Shown piece by piece: positions 27,467-36,207 of a stretch of DNA of 46,207 nt; the first letter of the stretch is position 1; every line of letters starts with the position of its first letter. Made by a program: the position numbers and the translations under genes. The DNA is from an uncultured bacterium (GTDB taxonomy: Bacteria; Verrucomicrobiota; Lentisphaeria; Victivallales; UBA1829), in the NCBI GenBank assembly GCA_949292215.1, contig CASEYW010000018.1:1-46207 (forward strand), in the 5' to 3' direction. Under the pieces are notes generated by a model. That model was not told the origin of the DNA. It searched no databases and was given only the letters and a program-made list of their open reading frames with translations.

Positions 27467-29124
27467 TGCTTGTAGGGTTTGGTGATGATTGTGTCCACTC
27501 CGTCGAGAGAGGGATCGCGGTCGGGATAATCCGCGTTGTAATGGAGGCCTCGGCTCTCCTTGCGGGACATGGCGGAATCAATGATCAGTTCCGCCACCGT
27601 GGTAATGTTCCGGAGTTCAACCAGCTCTTTGGTGATATGGAAATCCCAGTAATACTTGTCGATCTCCTCGCGGATGTTTTTCACGCGGCGTTTCGCGCGT
27701 TCCAGACGTTTGTTCGTGCGGACAATGCCGACATAGTCCCACATGAAACGGCGGATCTCATCCCAGTTATGGGAAAGCACCACCTGTTCGTCGGAATCCG
27801 TGGCGTTGCCGCGCGACCATTCCGGAATCTTTCCGTTCGGCCGCCCGCTGCGGATTTCGTCATAATGCTCCATGATATGCTTCGATGCAAAGTCGGGAAC
27901 GACCAGCGCCTCAAGAAGACTGTTGCTCGCCAGACGGTTTGCTCCGTGCAGTCCTGTACAGCCGCTTTCGCCGACAACGTAAAGTCCCCGGATTCCGGTC
28001 CATCCGTTGACATCCGTTTTGACACCGCCGCAGCTGTAATGCGCGGCGGGAACCACGGGAATCGGCTGAACCGACATGTCAATTCCAGCGGCAAGGCATT
28101 GAGAGAAGATTTTCGGGAACCGTTTTTCCAGGAACTCGCGCTCCAGCATGGTCATGTCGAGATATGCGCAGTTGAGCCCGCGGACTTTCAGTTCGTTATC
28201 AATTGCCCTTGCGACGACATCGCGGGGAGCAAGACTTCCCATCTCGTGGTATTTTTCCATAAATGTGACCAGTTTGCCGGAAGAATCCTTCACTTTCAAG
28301 ATACCGCCCTCCCCGCGCAACGCTTCGCTGATGAGGAAGGAGTTGACTTTCGGATGGTACAGAATCGTCGGATGAAACTGCAGAAACTCCATATTGGCAA
28401 TCGGACAGTGGGCTCGATAGCACATGGCGACGCCGCTGCCGCAGGCAACATCGGAGTTGCTGGTGTAAAGATAAACTTTTCCAGTTCCGCCTGCGGCCAC
28501 CGTCACAGTATCGGCGACCATGGTTTTGACGTCGCCGGTGTCGATGTCGAGAACGTATGCGCCGAGACACTGGTTTTCGCCCATCCAGCCGAGGCGCCAT
28601 GACGTGATGAGGTCGATGGCGGAGTGGCGTTCCAGAATCTCAATCTGCGGATTCGCCTTGCAGGCGGCAATCAAAGTGTTGTGAACCTCTTCGCCGGTGA
28701 TGTCGCCGGCATGGATCACGCGCCGTTTGTGATGTCCGCCCTCGCGCCCGAGATGGAATTCGTCTTTTTTCTGTTCCTCGTTGTTCTCGCCGATTTCTCC
28801 GCGGGTGGTGAAATGGGTTCCGAGCTCCATGAGCCACTTGATCTTTTCGGGACCGGCCTCCACTATGCCGCGGACATTGACCGCGTTGCAGAGATGAGCT
28901 CCGGCGGCAAGCGTGTCCGCGATGTGTTCGTCGAATGTGTCGCCCTTATCCAGGACACAGGCGATGCCCCCCTGGGCGAGACGGGAGTTGCAGGTTTCGA
29001 GATTCCCCTTCGTAATGACGCAGATCCTTCCTTTGGATTTTTCCGCAAGCATCAGCGCAGAGGTCAGCCCCGCCAAACCGCTTCCGATGATCAGGTGATC
29101 ATAAAATATCGTTTTGTCTTTCAT
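27463..29124 (-). CDS. nadB: L-aspartate oxidase
   Basis: NadB oxidises L-aspartate to iminoaspartate, the first step of NAD synthesis. The 553 residues contain FAD binding IIGSGLAGLTSALMLAEKS at the N-terminus, RLAQGGIACV, the SEALRGEGG and MGSLAPRDVVARAID segments, AAHYSCGGVKTD and GLHGANRLASNSLLEALV. The ATG at 29124 has AAGGAT upstream and is the family start. A longer reading frame adds 27 residues that do not fit. Partners nadA and nadC are not in the window. It heads an operon with pcnB and two membrane proteins. Confidence 0.95.
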   Translation of the reverse strand: MKDKTIFYDHLIIGSGLAGLTSALMLAEKSKGRICVITKGNLETCNSRLAQGGIACVLDKGDTFDEHIADTLAAGAHLCNAVNVRGIVEAGPEKIKWLMELGTHFTTRGEIGENNEEQKKDEFHLGREGGHHKRRVIHAGDITGEEVHNTLIAACKANPQIEILERHSAIDLITSWRLGWMGENQCLGAYVLDIDTGDVKTMVADTVTVAAGGTGKVYLYTSNSDVACGSGVAMCYRAHCPIANMEFLQFHPTILYHPKVNSFLISEALRGEGGILKVKDSSGKLVTFMEKYHEMGSLAPRDVVARAIDNELKVRGLNCAYLDMTMLEREFLEKRFPKIFSQCLAAGIDMSVQPIPVVPAAHYSCGGVKTDVNGWTGIRGLYVVGESGCTGLHGANRLASNSLLEALVVPDFASKHIMEHYDEIRSGRPNGKIPEWSRGNATDSDEQVVLSHNWDEIRRFMWDYVGIVRTNKRLERAKRRVKNIREEIDKYYWDFHITKELVELRNITTVAELIIDSAMSRKESRGLHYNADYPDRDPSLDGVDTIITKPYKQ

Positions 29125-29312
29125 TCCCAATATCCTTCGGGTTGTTCGCCGGAGGCACCGGAAGACTCCGGAACGGATGAAATGTTCCGGCGTTTTCAGG
29201 TACACCCGGCCAGTCCGGCAGCATTTTTTTTCTTCCGCCGGTTTTATTTCCTTGCAATGTATGTTAAATTACACGCTGAAAACGAATTTTTCTAATCAAA
29301 TCAGGAAAAGTC

Positions 29313-29329
29313 TTGTGATTTTGTCACAA
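29313..29329. promoter_or_regulatory. Perfect inverted repeat TTGTGA-N5-TCACAA before lnt
   Basis: The arms TTGTGA (29313-29318) and TCACAA (29324-29329) are perfect. The repeat ends 5 nt before the lnt ribosome site. CRP-type sites have TGTGA-N6-TCACA; here the spacer is 5, so it is CRP/FNR-like but off by one. It could also form a small RNA hairpin in the leader. Confidence 0.4.
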
Positions 29330-29345
29330 TTCCAAGGAGTTTCAT

Positions 29346-31157
29346 GTGTTGAACCAACTGTTTTCCCTGTTGAAGGGATCTGAAAGAGTCCGGGCGCTCG
29401 CGGCAACAAGGACCGGAGTTGCCCTGGTATATCTGTTCCTTGCGGTCGCCGGAGCCTTCTCCGCCACGATTTTTCCCGCTGTCAACTGGAGCATTCTGGC
29501 GTGGATCATTCTGATTCCGCTTCTTCTGTGCATAACGACCTGCTCCGCCGCAGGGGCGTTTCTCCGGGGACTGACGTGGGGATATTTCTGGAGTCTTTGC
29601 TCTTTTTTCTGGCTCCGGGAAATTGCATTGCCGATTCCGTTTCTCCTTTCCGCGGTACTGGGAGCATTCCCCGCAGCATGGGCGTGGCTGATCCGGTTTC
29701 TCTGGAAGAATCTGGCTTATCCGCTCCGGGACCGTCTGAAGGGCTCTGAATGTCTTGCAGGGGAATTTCCTTTCCGGAATCCATTGATGGGAATTCTGTT
29801 TGTCCTGGCGTCCGCATCGATCTGGTGCGTCACGGAATGGCTCCGTGGATGGATCATGACAGGGCTGCCGTGGAACTATCTCGGCACGTCCCAGTGGAAG
29901 AATCTGCCCCTGATCCAGATCTGCGAATTCACAGGAGTTTTCGGGATCAGCTTTCTGGTGGCGATGTTCAACACGGCATTCTGGCTTGCACTGTACGATC
30001 TCCGGATCGGATTGAATACAAAGCGGTATCTGCGCCCGCATCCGCTGACGCTCACATTTCTGCTGATTCTCGGGTGTTTTTCGCTCGGTGTGCATCGGAT
30101 GAAAGAATACAAACTCGACCATGAAAAAGTCAGGATTGCCCCGATCGGGCTGGTGCAGTGCGACATCTCCCAGCGGAGATCGGCAAACTACGAACTGGCA
30201 AAGGAGGCTCTGGAGGTCTGTGCGGACCTGACGGAAAAACTTCTCCGCGAGGACGCAACAGCAAGACAGATCATTCCGACCGACCATCAGGTCGACACCT
30301 CCCTGAAACTGATTGTCTGGCCGGAAACAGCCGTCCCGTATGCCTACACCGGCGGAGCGGAGATTTCCGACCTGTACCGGGAAAAAATCGGAGCGTTCAT
30401 CCATCGCTGGAAAGTGCCGTTCCTTCTCGGGAGCATTGATTTTCAGCCCTCCGCGAACAAAACGGGAGAGTTCGCTTTCGATGTCTTCAATGCGGCTCTG
30501 TTCGTCACCGAAAGCGGAGGAGGCGTCCGGGACCGTTACTACAAGGTTCACCGGGTGCCGTTCGGAGAATATGTACCTTTCGGAAACGAGTTCCCTGAGC
30601 TCAACCGGATGATTGGCATGGGACGCAATCTCACTCCGGGGAAACGACTGAACCCGATTGAGGTCATTCCCGGCGTCAAAGCGGGAGTTTCCATCTGTTA
30701 TGAATCGGTTTTCCCGTTCATCTCGCGGGGACACGCGGTCAACGGAGCGAATCTTCTGCTGGTTATCTCCAACGACGCATGGTATCCGACCAGTTTTGAA
30801 CCCGACCAGCATTATGTCAACGGACTTTTCCGCGCCATTGAAACGCGTCTTCCCCTTCTCCGTTGCGGCAACTCCAATTATTCGGTTCTGATTTCTCCAC
30901 GAGGCGAACTGCTGGAATCCGTCAGTCCCAAAAACGATCCGGGAAAGCAGATGCGAGCAGCTAAAAAATTTCTGGTCCCCGTACCGATTGACCCGAAACC
31001 GACTTTTTATTCCATGTATGGAAACGTCTTCATTGCAATCTGCGGTTTCCTTGCACTTTCCGCTCTGATTTTTGCCTTTGCAAACTGGAGGCTGTTCCGG
31101 ACAGCCCAGGCGGATCCGGCAGTCTGCAAGGCCGTTAACGAGGGAGAACCGTTATGA
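29346..31157 (+). CDS. lnt: Apolipoprotein N-acyltransferase
   Basis: Lnt adds the third acyl chain to lipoproteins in the inner membrane. The 603 residues have an N-terminal membrane domain (about 1-275, six or more segments, including WCVTEWLRGWIMTGLPWNYLG) and a nitrilase-like domain. The catalytic triad is Glu327 (WPETAVPYA), Lys400 (YYKVHRVPFGEYVPF) and Cys451 (SICYESVFP). A last membrane segment follows near the C-terminus. The start is a GTG at 29346 with AAGGAG at 29334-29339. It overlaps rsmB by ATGA. At 603 residues it is longer than the E. coli enzyme, mainly in the membrane domain. Confidence 0.95.
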   Translation: MLNQLFSLLKGSERVRALAATRTGVALVYLFLAVAGAFSATIFPAVNWSILAWIILIPLLLCITTCSAAGAFLRGLTWGYFWSLCSFFWLREIALPIPFLLSAVLGAFPAAWAWLIRFLWKNLAYPLRDRLKGSECLAGEFPFRNPLMGILFVLASASIWCVTEWLRGWIMTGLPWNYLGTSQWKNLPLIQICEFTGVFGISFLVAMFNTAFWLALYDLRIGLNTKRYLRPHPLTLTFLLILGCFSLGVHRMKEYKLDHEKVRIAPIGLVQCDISQRRSANYELAKEALEVCADLTEKLLREDATARQIIPTDHQVDTSLKLIVWPETAVPYAYTGGAEISDLYREKIGAFIHRWKVPFLLGSIDFQPSANKTGEFAFDVFNAALFVTESGGGVRDRYYKVHRVPFGEYVPFGNEFPELNRMIGMGRNLTPGKRLNPIEVIPGVKAGVSICYESVFPFISRGHAVNGANLLLVISNDAWYPTSFEPDQHYVNGLFRAIETRLPLLRCGNSNYSVLISPRGELLESVSPKNDPGKQMRAAKKFLVPVPIDPKPTFYSMYGNVFIAICGFLALSALIFAFANWRLFRTAQADPAVCKAVNEGEPL

Positions 31158-32398
31158 AATATGCTGGAAAAGGAGATTCCGAACGAATTCTTGCAGCTGC
31201 ATCACGGGCAGTCCGGGAATGGCATTCCAATTCGGTCACACTGGACGAGTGCATTGAAAAAATTCGCAGGGAGGAACCGGAGGTCGCCCGATCGGCAGCA
31301 TCGGTGCTGTTTGAATATTTCCGCCGCAAAGAATTTCTGGATGGCCTCGTCATGGGGTCTGTTTCCCGGGGGACGATCAAGCCGGAGCTGAAAGCTGTCG
31401 CGCTTTGTGCTCTGACTCAGGCGCTGTTCCAGACGGCGATCGCGGGAGAATCCGCTGTAAACATTGCCGTGGAACACATCAAGCATTCCAAACACCGGGC
31501 CGCTTCCGGATTTCTCAACGCTGTTCTGCGGAATGCGCTTCGGACAGCCGGAAAAGGTCCATTTCCCCTCTATTTTCCCTCCTCCCTGAAAGGGCGATGG
31601 GAAAAAGCATTCGGCAGGGAAAAAACCGGAGAGATCATTCAGGCTTGTTCGGAAAATCCCTCCATTGCCTTTCGTCTCCGTGCCGGAGAGCTTCCCGCTG
31701 ATTTGGCGGAAGTATCCGTGCAGCTTCCGCAGGATTTCACTGGAGGGTTTGTATTTTTCGAATGTTTCGTTCCAGAAATTCTTTTCCGTTCGGAGGCTTT
31801 CCTCAACGGAAAAATTTACATTCAGGATCCTGCAACAGCCATGAGCGTTGTTCTTTGCGAACCGTTCATCCGGGGAAAAGTCCTCGACGCATGCGCCGCT
31901 CCCGGAGGAAAGTCGGTTCTGCTGTATGATCTTGTCAACGGGAATGCCGACTTCACAGCGGCAGACCGGTCCATTCATCGAATCGAACCCATGCGGGAGA
32001 ATTTCAAGCGGCTCGGGCTGGATTCCGTCAAAACGTTTGAAATGGATGCGCTCAAACCGTCTTTGCCGCAGGAATCGTTCGATCTGGTTTTCATTGATGC
32101 GCCCTGTTCCAACACGGGAGTGGCGCGAAGACGTCCGGATGTGCCATGGAGATTCAATCCGCAACGACTCGCAGAAATCGTCGATCTTCAGAAAAAAATT
32201 CTGGATGGACTTGCTCCTCTTGTCCGTTCCGGAGGTGCGCTCCTTTATTCCACTTGCAGTATCGAAGCCGAAGAGGATATTCTTCAAGTCGAACAATTCC
32301 GAAAACGACATCCCGAATTCAGAGAAACAGCCTGCCGTGTGCTTCTCCCGTCCGTCCACCATGACGGAGCATTCGCGGCACTCCTGGAGAAGCACTAG
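31154..32398 (+). CDS. rsmB: 16S rRNA cytosine-5 methyltransferase RsmB-type
   Basis: This enzyme methylates cytosine (C967-type) in 16S rRNA. The 414 residues have an N-terminal NusB-like domain (about 5-140, with VNIAVEHIKHSKHRAASGFLNAVLRN) and a Rossmann methyltransferase domain. That domain carries the SAM motif VLDACAAPGGKS, the catalytic region FIDAPCSNTGVARRRPDVPW and YSTCSIEAEED, with both family cysteines. The ATG overlaps the lnt stop. The central region is a little short and divergent relative to E. coli RsmB, so another m5C site is possible. It is followed by a hairpin cluster. Confidence 0.88.
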   Translation: MKYAGKGDSERILAAASRAVREWHSNSVTLDECIEKIRREEPEVARSAASVLFEYFRRKEFLDGLVMGSVSRGTIKPELKAVALCALTQALFQTAIAGESAVNIAVEHIKHSKHRAASGFLNAVLRNALRTAGKGPFPLYFPSSLKGRWEKAFGREKTGEIIQACSENPSIAFRLRAGELPADLAEVSVQLPQDFTGGFVFFECFVPEILFRSEAFLNGKIYIQDPATAMSVVLCEPFIRGKVLDACAAPGGKSVLLYDLVNGNADFTAADRSIHRIEPMRENFKRLGLDSVKTFEMDALKPSLPQESFDLVFIDAPCSNTGVARRRPDVPWRFNPQRLAEIVDLQKKILDGLAPLVRSGGALLYSTCSIEAEEDILQVEQFRKRHPEFRETACRVLLPSVHHDGAFAALLEKH

Positions 32399-32428
32399 AA
32401 CTGGCGTTCCTCCCGACACAAATCATAC

Positions 32429-32452
32429 GGAAAAATGCGAACGCATTTTTCC
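32429..32452 (+). terminator. Hairpin after rsmB, likely terminator
   Basis: GGAAAAATGCG (32429-32439) pairs perfectly with CGCATTTTTCC (32442-32452). The T5 lies in the 3' arm, so it can act in both directions, 31 nt after the rsmB stop. It is the first of a series of hairpins. Confidence 0.6.
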
Positions 32453-32457
32453 CGGGT

Positions 32458-32658
32458 CAAGGGCCGCTTCCCTTGTCGCGGTCCAGCGGCGAAACGCTGG
32501 TCGTGCAAAGCACGAAACGAATTTTCGTTTTATTTTTATTTCTGCTTTTATATTTACTTTTTTATTTTTTATTTTTTTCAAGATTTCGCCATCTGGGCGA
32601 CCAGCTTATTCAGCTGGACCGAAGCAGGTCACAGACCTGCACCATGAAGGTCCTTCGG
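32458..32658. repeat. Cluster of short palindromes around a T-rich tract
   Basis: Consecutive perfect hairpins are: 32458-32475 (CAAGGG), 32483-32500 (CCAGCG), 32502-32514 (CGTGC), 32515-32530 (AAACGAA), 32586-32600 (TCGCC), 32601-32617 (CCAGCT) and 32624-32640 (GCAGGTC). CCGAAG/CTTCGG (32619-32658) encloses the last one. A tract of about 52 bases that is nearly all T with some A (32528-32579) lies in the middle. The region sits between convergent genes and has no plausible protein. It looks like a REP/MITE-type dispersed element or an unusual terminator region. Confidence 0.7.
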
Positions 32659-32667
32659 GCAAATCGT

Positions 32668-35352
32668 TCAATCCGCTTCAAAAGGAGCCGGACTTGTCGC
32701 AAATGCAATCATATCGAGGTCCAGCGGTTCCCGGGGAGCAAGTCGCACCGTATGCGTTCCGGCAGAAAGATTGTATTGTTTCAGACGTTTGAACTGTCCG
32801 CCTCCCGGATGCGCCGGAGACCAGCTCCAGAAATCACGGCAGCTCAAATGCGTTTCCTGTAAGGGTTCGTCGTCCACGGAACAAAAGACGGAATCGTGCT
32901 GTCCCACAGGACGTTCCGATCGAATCCGGAGAAGAAGGTAATATTTGCCAGCTTTCGGAATGTTGATCTTATATTCCGCGACATTCTTTCCGCGCGCGCC
33001 TTCCAGACGAATCGCCGTTCCATTGTCCGCTCCGGCATCCCGGAGGAGCGGATAACGATGTCCCGAATCCGGTTGCGACGCATTTCTGTAAAATGCTGTC
33101 AATGATTCTGCCTTCGGACGAGATGGAATCCGACGGTCCATATTGTCCACATACACCGAAACCGGACGAGAAAACCCGTTTTTCAAACGGAGCAGAAAGG
33201 CTCCGCGGAAACGATACCGGTTCATTCGCTCCGGAAGCAGACGCACTGTAAGCGTCAGGTGTTCCCCGCTGCGCAGAATCCCGGATGAAGGAGTCACTTC
33301 AAACCAATCACTGTCCTTGTTTTTTCGAATTGAAAACTCACTCTCGAACCCTTTCCCGCCAACCGTCACGGAAATTTGACGCATCTCTGATAATGTTCGG
33401 TTCCAGCGCCCGAAATCCATCACTCCGCAATCAAGCTCCACCGGAATCGGACGGAAAGGAAGAGAGTACAGGCGATCTGAACGGAAGGCTCCAAGATCTT
33501 CGCCTTTTCCGGAAAGCGTATGGATCGCACGGGCTTTCCCCTTCGCGGGCGAATTGGATTTCAAGGTGTAAATTCCTTTCTCCGGCGCAGTAAATTCCGG
33601 CACTCCGACCACGCCGTTCTTTTCTCGCTCCGGACTCCCCGCAGGCAGAAGATTACCGTCACATTCCGATTGCGGACTGCGCGCATGATTCGAAATCCGG
33701 TTGAGTCCGGAAAAAATGTTATTTCCAGCAACAATTTTCAAATGGGCAAGCAGACTGATCCCGGAACCCTCGCCATCCATCGTGTTGTGGAAAATATAGC
33801 TGACTGCATCGGGACCGCTGACCTTTGAGGAGGTCTTGACGGTCTGCCCGATCCGGTCGAATCCACACCCCGGACGCAGCAGAAGATTCCGGAAGAGATA
33901 GGATGGCCCCGTCATACAGCCCTGAATGCTGATGCCGCAGAATGCACCCTCGAAACGATTGTAGGAACAGCGCACATTCTGCTGACCTCCATCGAGTTCG
34001 ATATTATCATCGTTGCAATAGATCATCCAGTTGCCGTAAATATCGGCATCGCGGTTGAAACCGCCGTCCGCATGGAAATTTCCGGAGCCTTCGACGGCGT
34101 CATTCCAACGGTGACTGTCGCTTCCGACAATATCGTTATAGCGAATAACCGTCGACGTCGGTTTGTCAATCATCAATCCGCAAGGTCCTGCCGGATGCGA
34201 ATAGCGCCAGGAGTTTGCAGTTGTCCGCGGATCGTGGATATAACAGCGTTCCACCACGGTTCCGTGGCTGCGACTGATCAAAATTCCCGCATCGTAGTTG
34301 ACGGCCTTGCCGCTCTTCAGGTAGAATTTGCCGTCTTTGTCGAACCGCTGAACTCCGGGACGCCCCCAGCCGGAAATATCACAGTTGGCAATTCGTACAA
34401 AACGGCTTTTGCGAATCTCGACGGCATTCTGACCGCCGCCGCGCAAAGTCAGACCGTCCAGCAGAATGTACGAAGCATTTTCCACACGGAGAAGAGCTTC
34501 AAGTTTCGGAGACTCCAGAACGAATCCCGGTGCAGCGATATAGCGGATCCAACCATCCGGGCGTCCCCGGTCGGAAATTTTCCGGTGGTCTTTGAAATTC
34601 TCTGCATTCAGGACGACTGTCTTTGCAACAGGGACCTCGGAGCTCCATGTGCGAAACTCTCCACGTGACAACTCGGTTCCTCCGGACCCCATCATACGGA
34701 ATTCATAACCGGTATTCTCCCTCAGTTCCAGAAGACTGCCGCGATAGCCCCCTTCCGCTCTCCCCCGCACGGGAGGAAGCGCCTCCTGCCATTCCCCGTT
34801 CTTCTCCCGGAAGCGGACGGATATTTCCTTCTGTTCCGGACCATACCAGTAATAACTGCACGCATTGAATGCGGGAATCAGTTTCAAGCCTTCCTCTTTT
34901 TCCGCATCCGGAGCAAAGCTCAGTGATTCAAAGACAACCTCGGCTCCGCGCCATGCGTAAAGACAGACCGTAATCCGGCTCTTTCCAGTCCATCCGGGAA
35001 TTTTCCGAAGATCATAGGAATAGATACCGGGAGTCTTGAAGTTCAGAATTGATTTTTTTTCCTTTCCACGGATCAGTTTGACTTCGCCGCCGCGGTCAAC
35101 AAAGCGAAGTCTCAAATTAAAAACGGGATCGCGGTCCAGATCAACGTCGAATGTTCGAACTGCAACTGCCCAGTCCGGTTTTCCCGGAATATCGCGGAGC
35201 AGCATCTCTCCGGGAGCAACCGCAAGTTCTCCGGGAGTATTTTTCATCAGTCTCCATGAATCGGCTCTGGAAAAATCGTCGCGGACCGCAGCGCTCAACG
35301 CGGTGGACACGCAAATCAGAAAGACGGCAAATTTCTCAGCAAAAGGTTTCAT
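32668..35352 (-). CDS. Secreted right-handed beta-helix protein, probable polysaccharide-active enzyme
   Basis: The 894-residue protein has a signal peptide (FAVFLICVSTALSAA) and N-terminal beta modules (about 20-240, one with fibronectin-like features). A parallel beta-helix follows (about 245-600), with repeated short strands and Asn/Asp/Gly turns (YILLDGLTLRGGGQNAVEI, FVRIANCDISGWG, NYDAGILISRSHGTVVERCYIHD, NIELDGGQQNVRCSYN). Further beta domains lead to a C-terminal module (about 770-894) like CBM6/35. Beta-helices of this kind occur in pectate- and alginate-type lyases and GH28-like enzymes; no catalytic residues can be assigned. It is the last gene of the GntR operon, 18 nt after a pilin. 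Confidence 0.75.
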   Translation of the reverse strand: MKPFAEKFAVFLICVSTALSAAVRDDFSRADSWRLMKNTPGELAVAPGEMLLRDIPGKPDWAVAVRTFDVDLDRDPVFNLRLRFVDRGGEVKLIRGKEKKSILNFKTPGIYSYDLRKIPGWTGKSRITVCLYAWRGAEVVFESLSFAPDAEKEEGLKLIPAFNACSYYWYGPEQKEISVRFREKNGEWQEALPPVRGRAEGGYRGSLLELRENTGYEFRMMGSGGTELSRGEFRTWSSEVPVAKTVVLNAENFKDHRKISDRGRPDGWIRYIAAPGFVLESPKLEALLRVENASYILLDGLTLRGGGQNAVEIRKSRFVRIANCDISGWGRPGVQRFDKDGKFYLKSGKAVNYDAGILISRSHGTVVERCYIHDPRTTANSWRYSHPAGPCGLMIDKPTSTVIRYNDIVGSDSHRWNDAVEGSGNFHADGGFNRDADIYGNWMIYCNDDNIELDGGQQNVRCSYNRFEGAFCGISIQGCMTGPSYLFRNLLLRPGCGFDRIGQTVKTSSKVSGPDAVSYIFHNTMDGEGSGISLLAHLKIVAGNNIFSGLNRISNHARSPQSECDGNLLPAGSPEREKNGVVGVPEFTAPEKGIYTLKSNSPAKGKARAIHTLSGKGEDLGAFRSDRLYSLPFRPIPVELDCGVMDFGRWNRTLSEMRQISVTVGGKGFESEFSIRKNKDSDWFEVTPSSGILRSGEHLTLTVRLLPERMNRYRFRGAFLLRLKNGFSRPVSVYVDNMDRRIPSRPKAESLTAFYRNASQPDSGHRYPLLRDAGADNGTAIRLEGARGKNVAEYKINIPKAGKYYLLLRIRSERPVGQHDSVFCSVDDEPLQETHLSCRDFWSWSPAHPGGGQFKRLKQYNLSAGTHTVRLAPREPLDLDMIAFATSPAPFEAD

Positions 35353-35370
35353 GTCCGCACCAGTTTCTTG

Positions 35371-36207
35371 TTATCGGTTAATTCCATCGCGCGTATCCGG
35401 GTTCAGCCATTGAACATAGCTGCTGCTTGTGGAGTATTCGTTCATCATCGGGCCTTTTACAAGTTTTGCACGGCCGTCGCAGAAAAGAGTTGCGGTCTGC
35501 CAGGAGTGGCGCAGGGAAAGATATCCCGGTGTGAGCTCTTCCGAAAACCATGCTTCATAGTTGGCTGCACTGACTCCTCCGCTGCGCAGAATGAAATACT
35601 TCTTTATGCCGTCAGACTCCAGACTCCATGAATCGGCAAGCAGGACGGAACGGGAAGCGCCCTTCAGAGTCTTGGCAAGATCCCCGAATTTACGGTGACG
35701 GTCGCGACAGGATGATCCGGGATTGGTATCCGCAACCACGGCCCATCCCCCCTGAGTGACGCTGGTATTGGTGCCGTAACTGATGCAGGGAGTATAACGA
35801 TCGCTTGAATTATACTCCGGACGCTTGTCATCCGGACAAACCAGAATCGTTTTTTTACTTCTGATATTCATTGGCCCTGCATATTTCAGATTGGCAATCG
35901 TATGAAAAAAAGCTTCCGACCCGGTGGAGGTTCCGTTGTTTGTCAGAACACGTCCGCGAATGGTCCAATCGGCAAAATCGTTTGCATAGGAGAGTTCCGC
36001 CACGCCCAGCTGTTTCAAATTCCCGAGACACAGGGTGGAACGGCCGCGCCCCAGGGCCTTGCTGACAGCAGGAAGCAGAAGCGCTGCAAGAATTGCAATA
36101 ACAGCAATCACAACCAACAATTCTATGAGTGTGAAATTTGATGTTCTTCGGTCGCGCCGATCCGTCTCCGGACGGTCCATGACAATGCGGCATCCGATTG
36201 TTCTCAT
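35371..36207 (-). CDS. Type II secretion-type pseudopilin
   Basis: The 278-residue protein has a 23-residue basic leader and then [24 protein letters not shown] with Glu at +5, followed by [12 protein letters not shown]. The residue before the Phe is Asn, not Gly. The C-terminal [18 protein letters not shown] segment matches the H..xAxxLFxDG pattern of PVC-type pseudopilins. AGGAGA precedes the ATG, which overlaps the regulator stop by ATGA (36204-36207). It is the third pilin-enzyme pair here. Confidence 0.9.
   Translation of the reverse strand: MRTIGCRIVMDRPETDRRDRRTSNFTLIELLVVIAVIAILAALLLPAVSKALGRGRSTLCLGNLKQLGVAELSYANDFADWTIRGRVLTNNGTSTGSEAFFHTIANLKYAGPMNIRSKKTILVCPDDKRPEYNSSDRYTPCISYGTNTSVTQGGWAVVADTNPGSSCRDRHRKFGDLAKTLKGASRSVLLADSWSLESDGIKKYFILRSGGVSAANYEAWFSEELTPGYLSLRHSWQTATLFCDGRAKLVKGPMMNEYSTSSSYVQWLNPDTRDGINR

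Noticed and set aside
29301..30812. Minus-strand open frame opposite lnt
   Set aside because: lnt has a full catalytic triad and membrane domain; the opposite frame is low-information Arg/Gln/Glu-rich sequence.
32458..32658. Hairpin cluster as a CRISPR array
   Set aside because: The palindromes differ from each other, there are no equal-length spacers and no cas genes.
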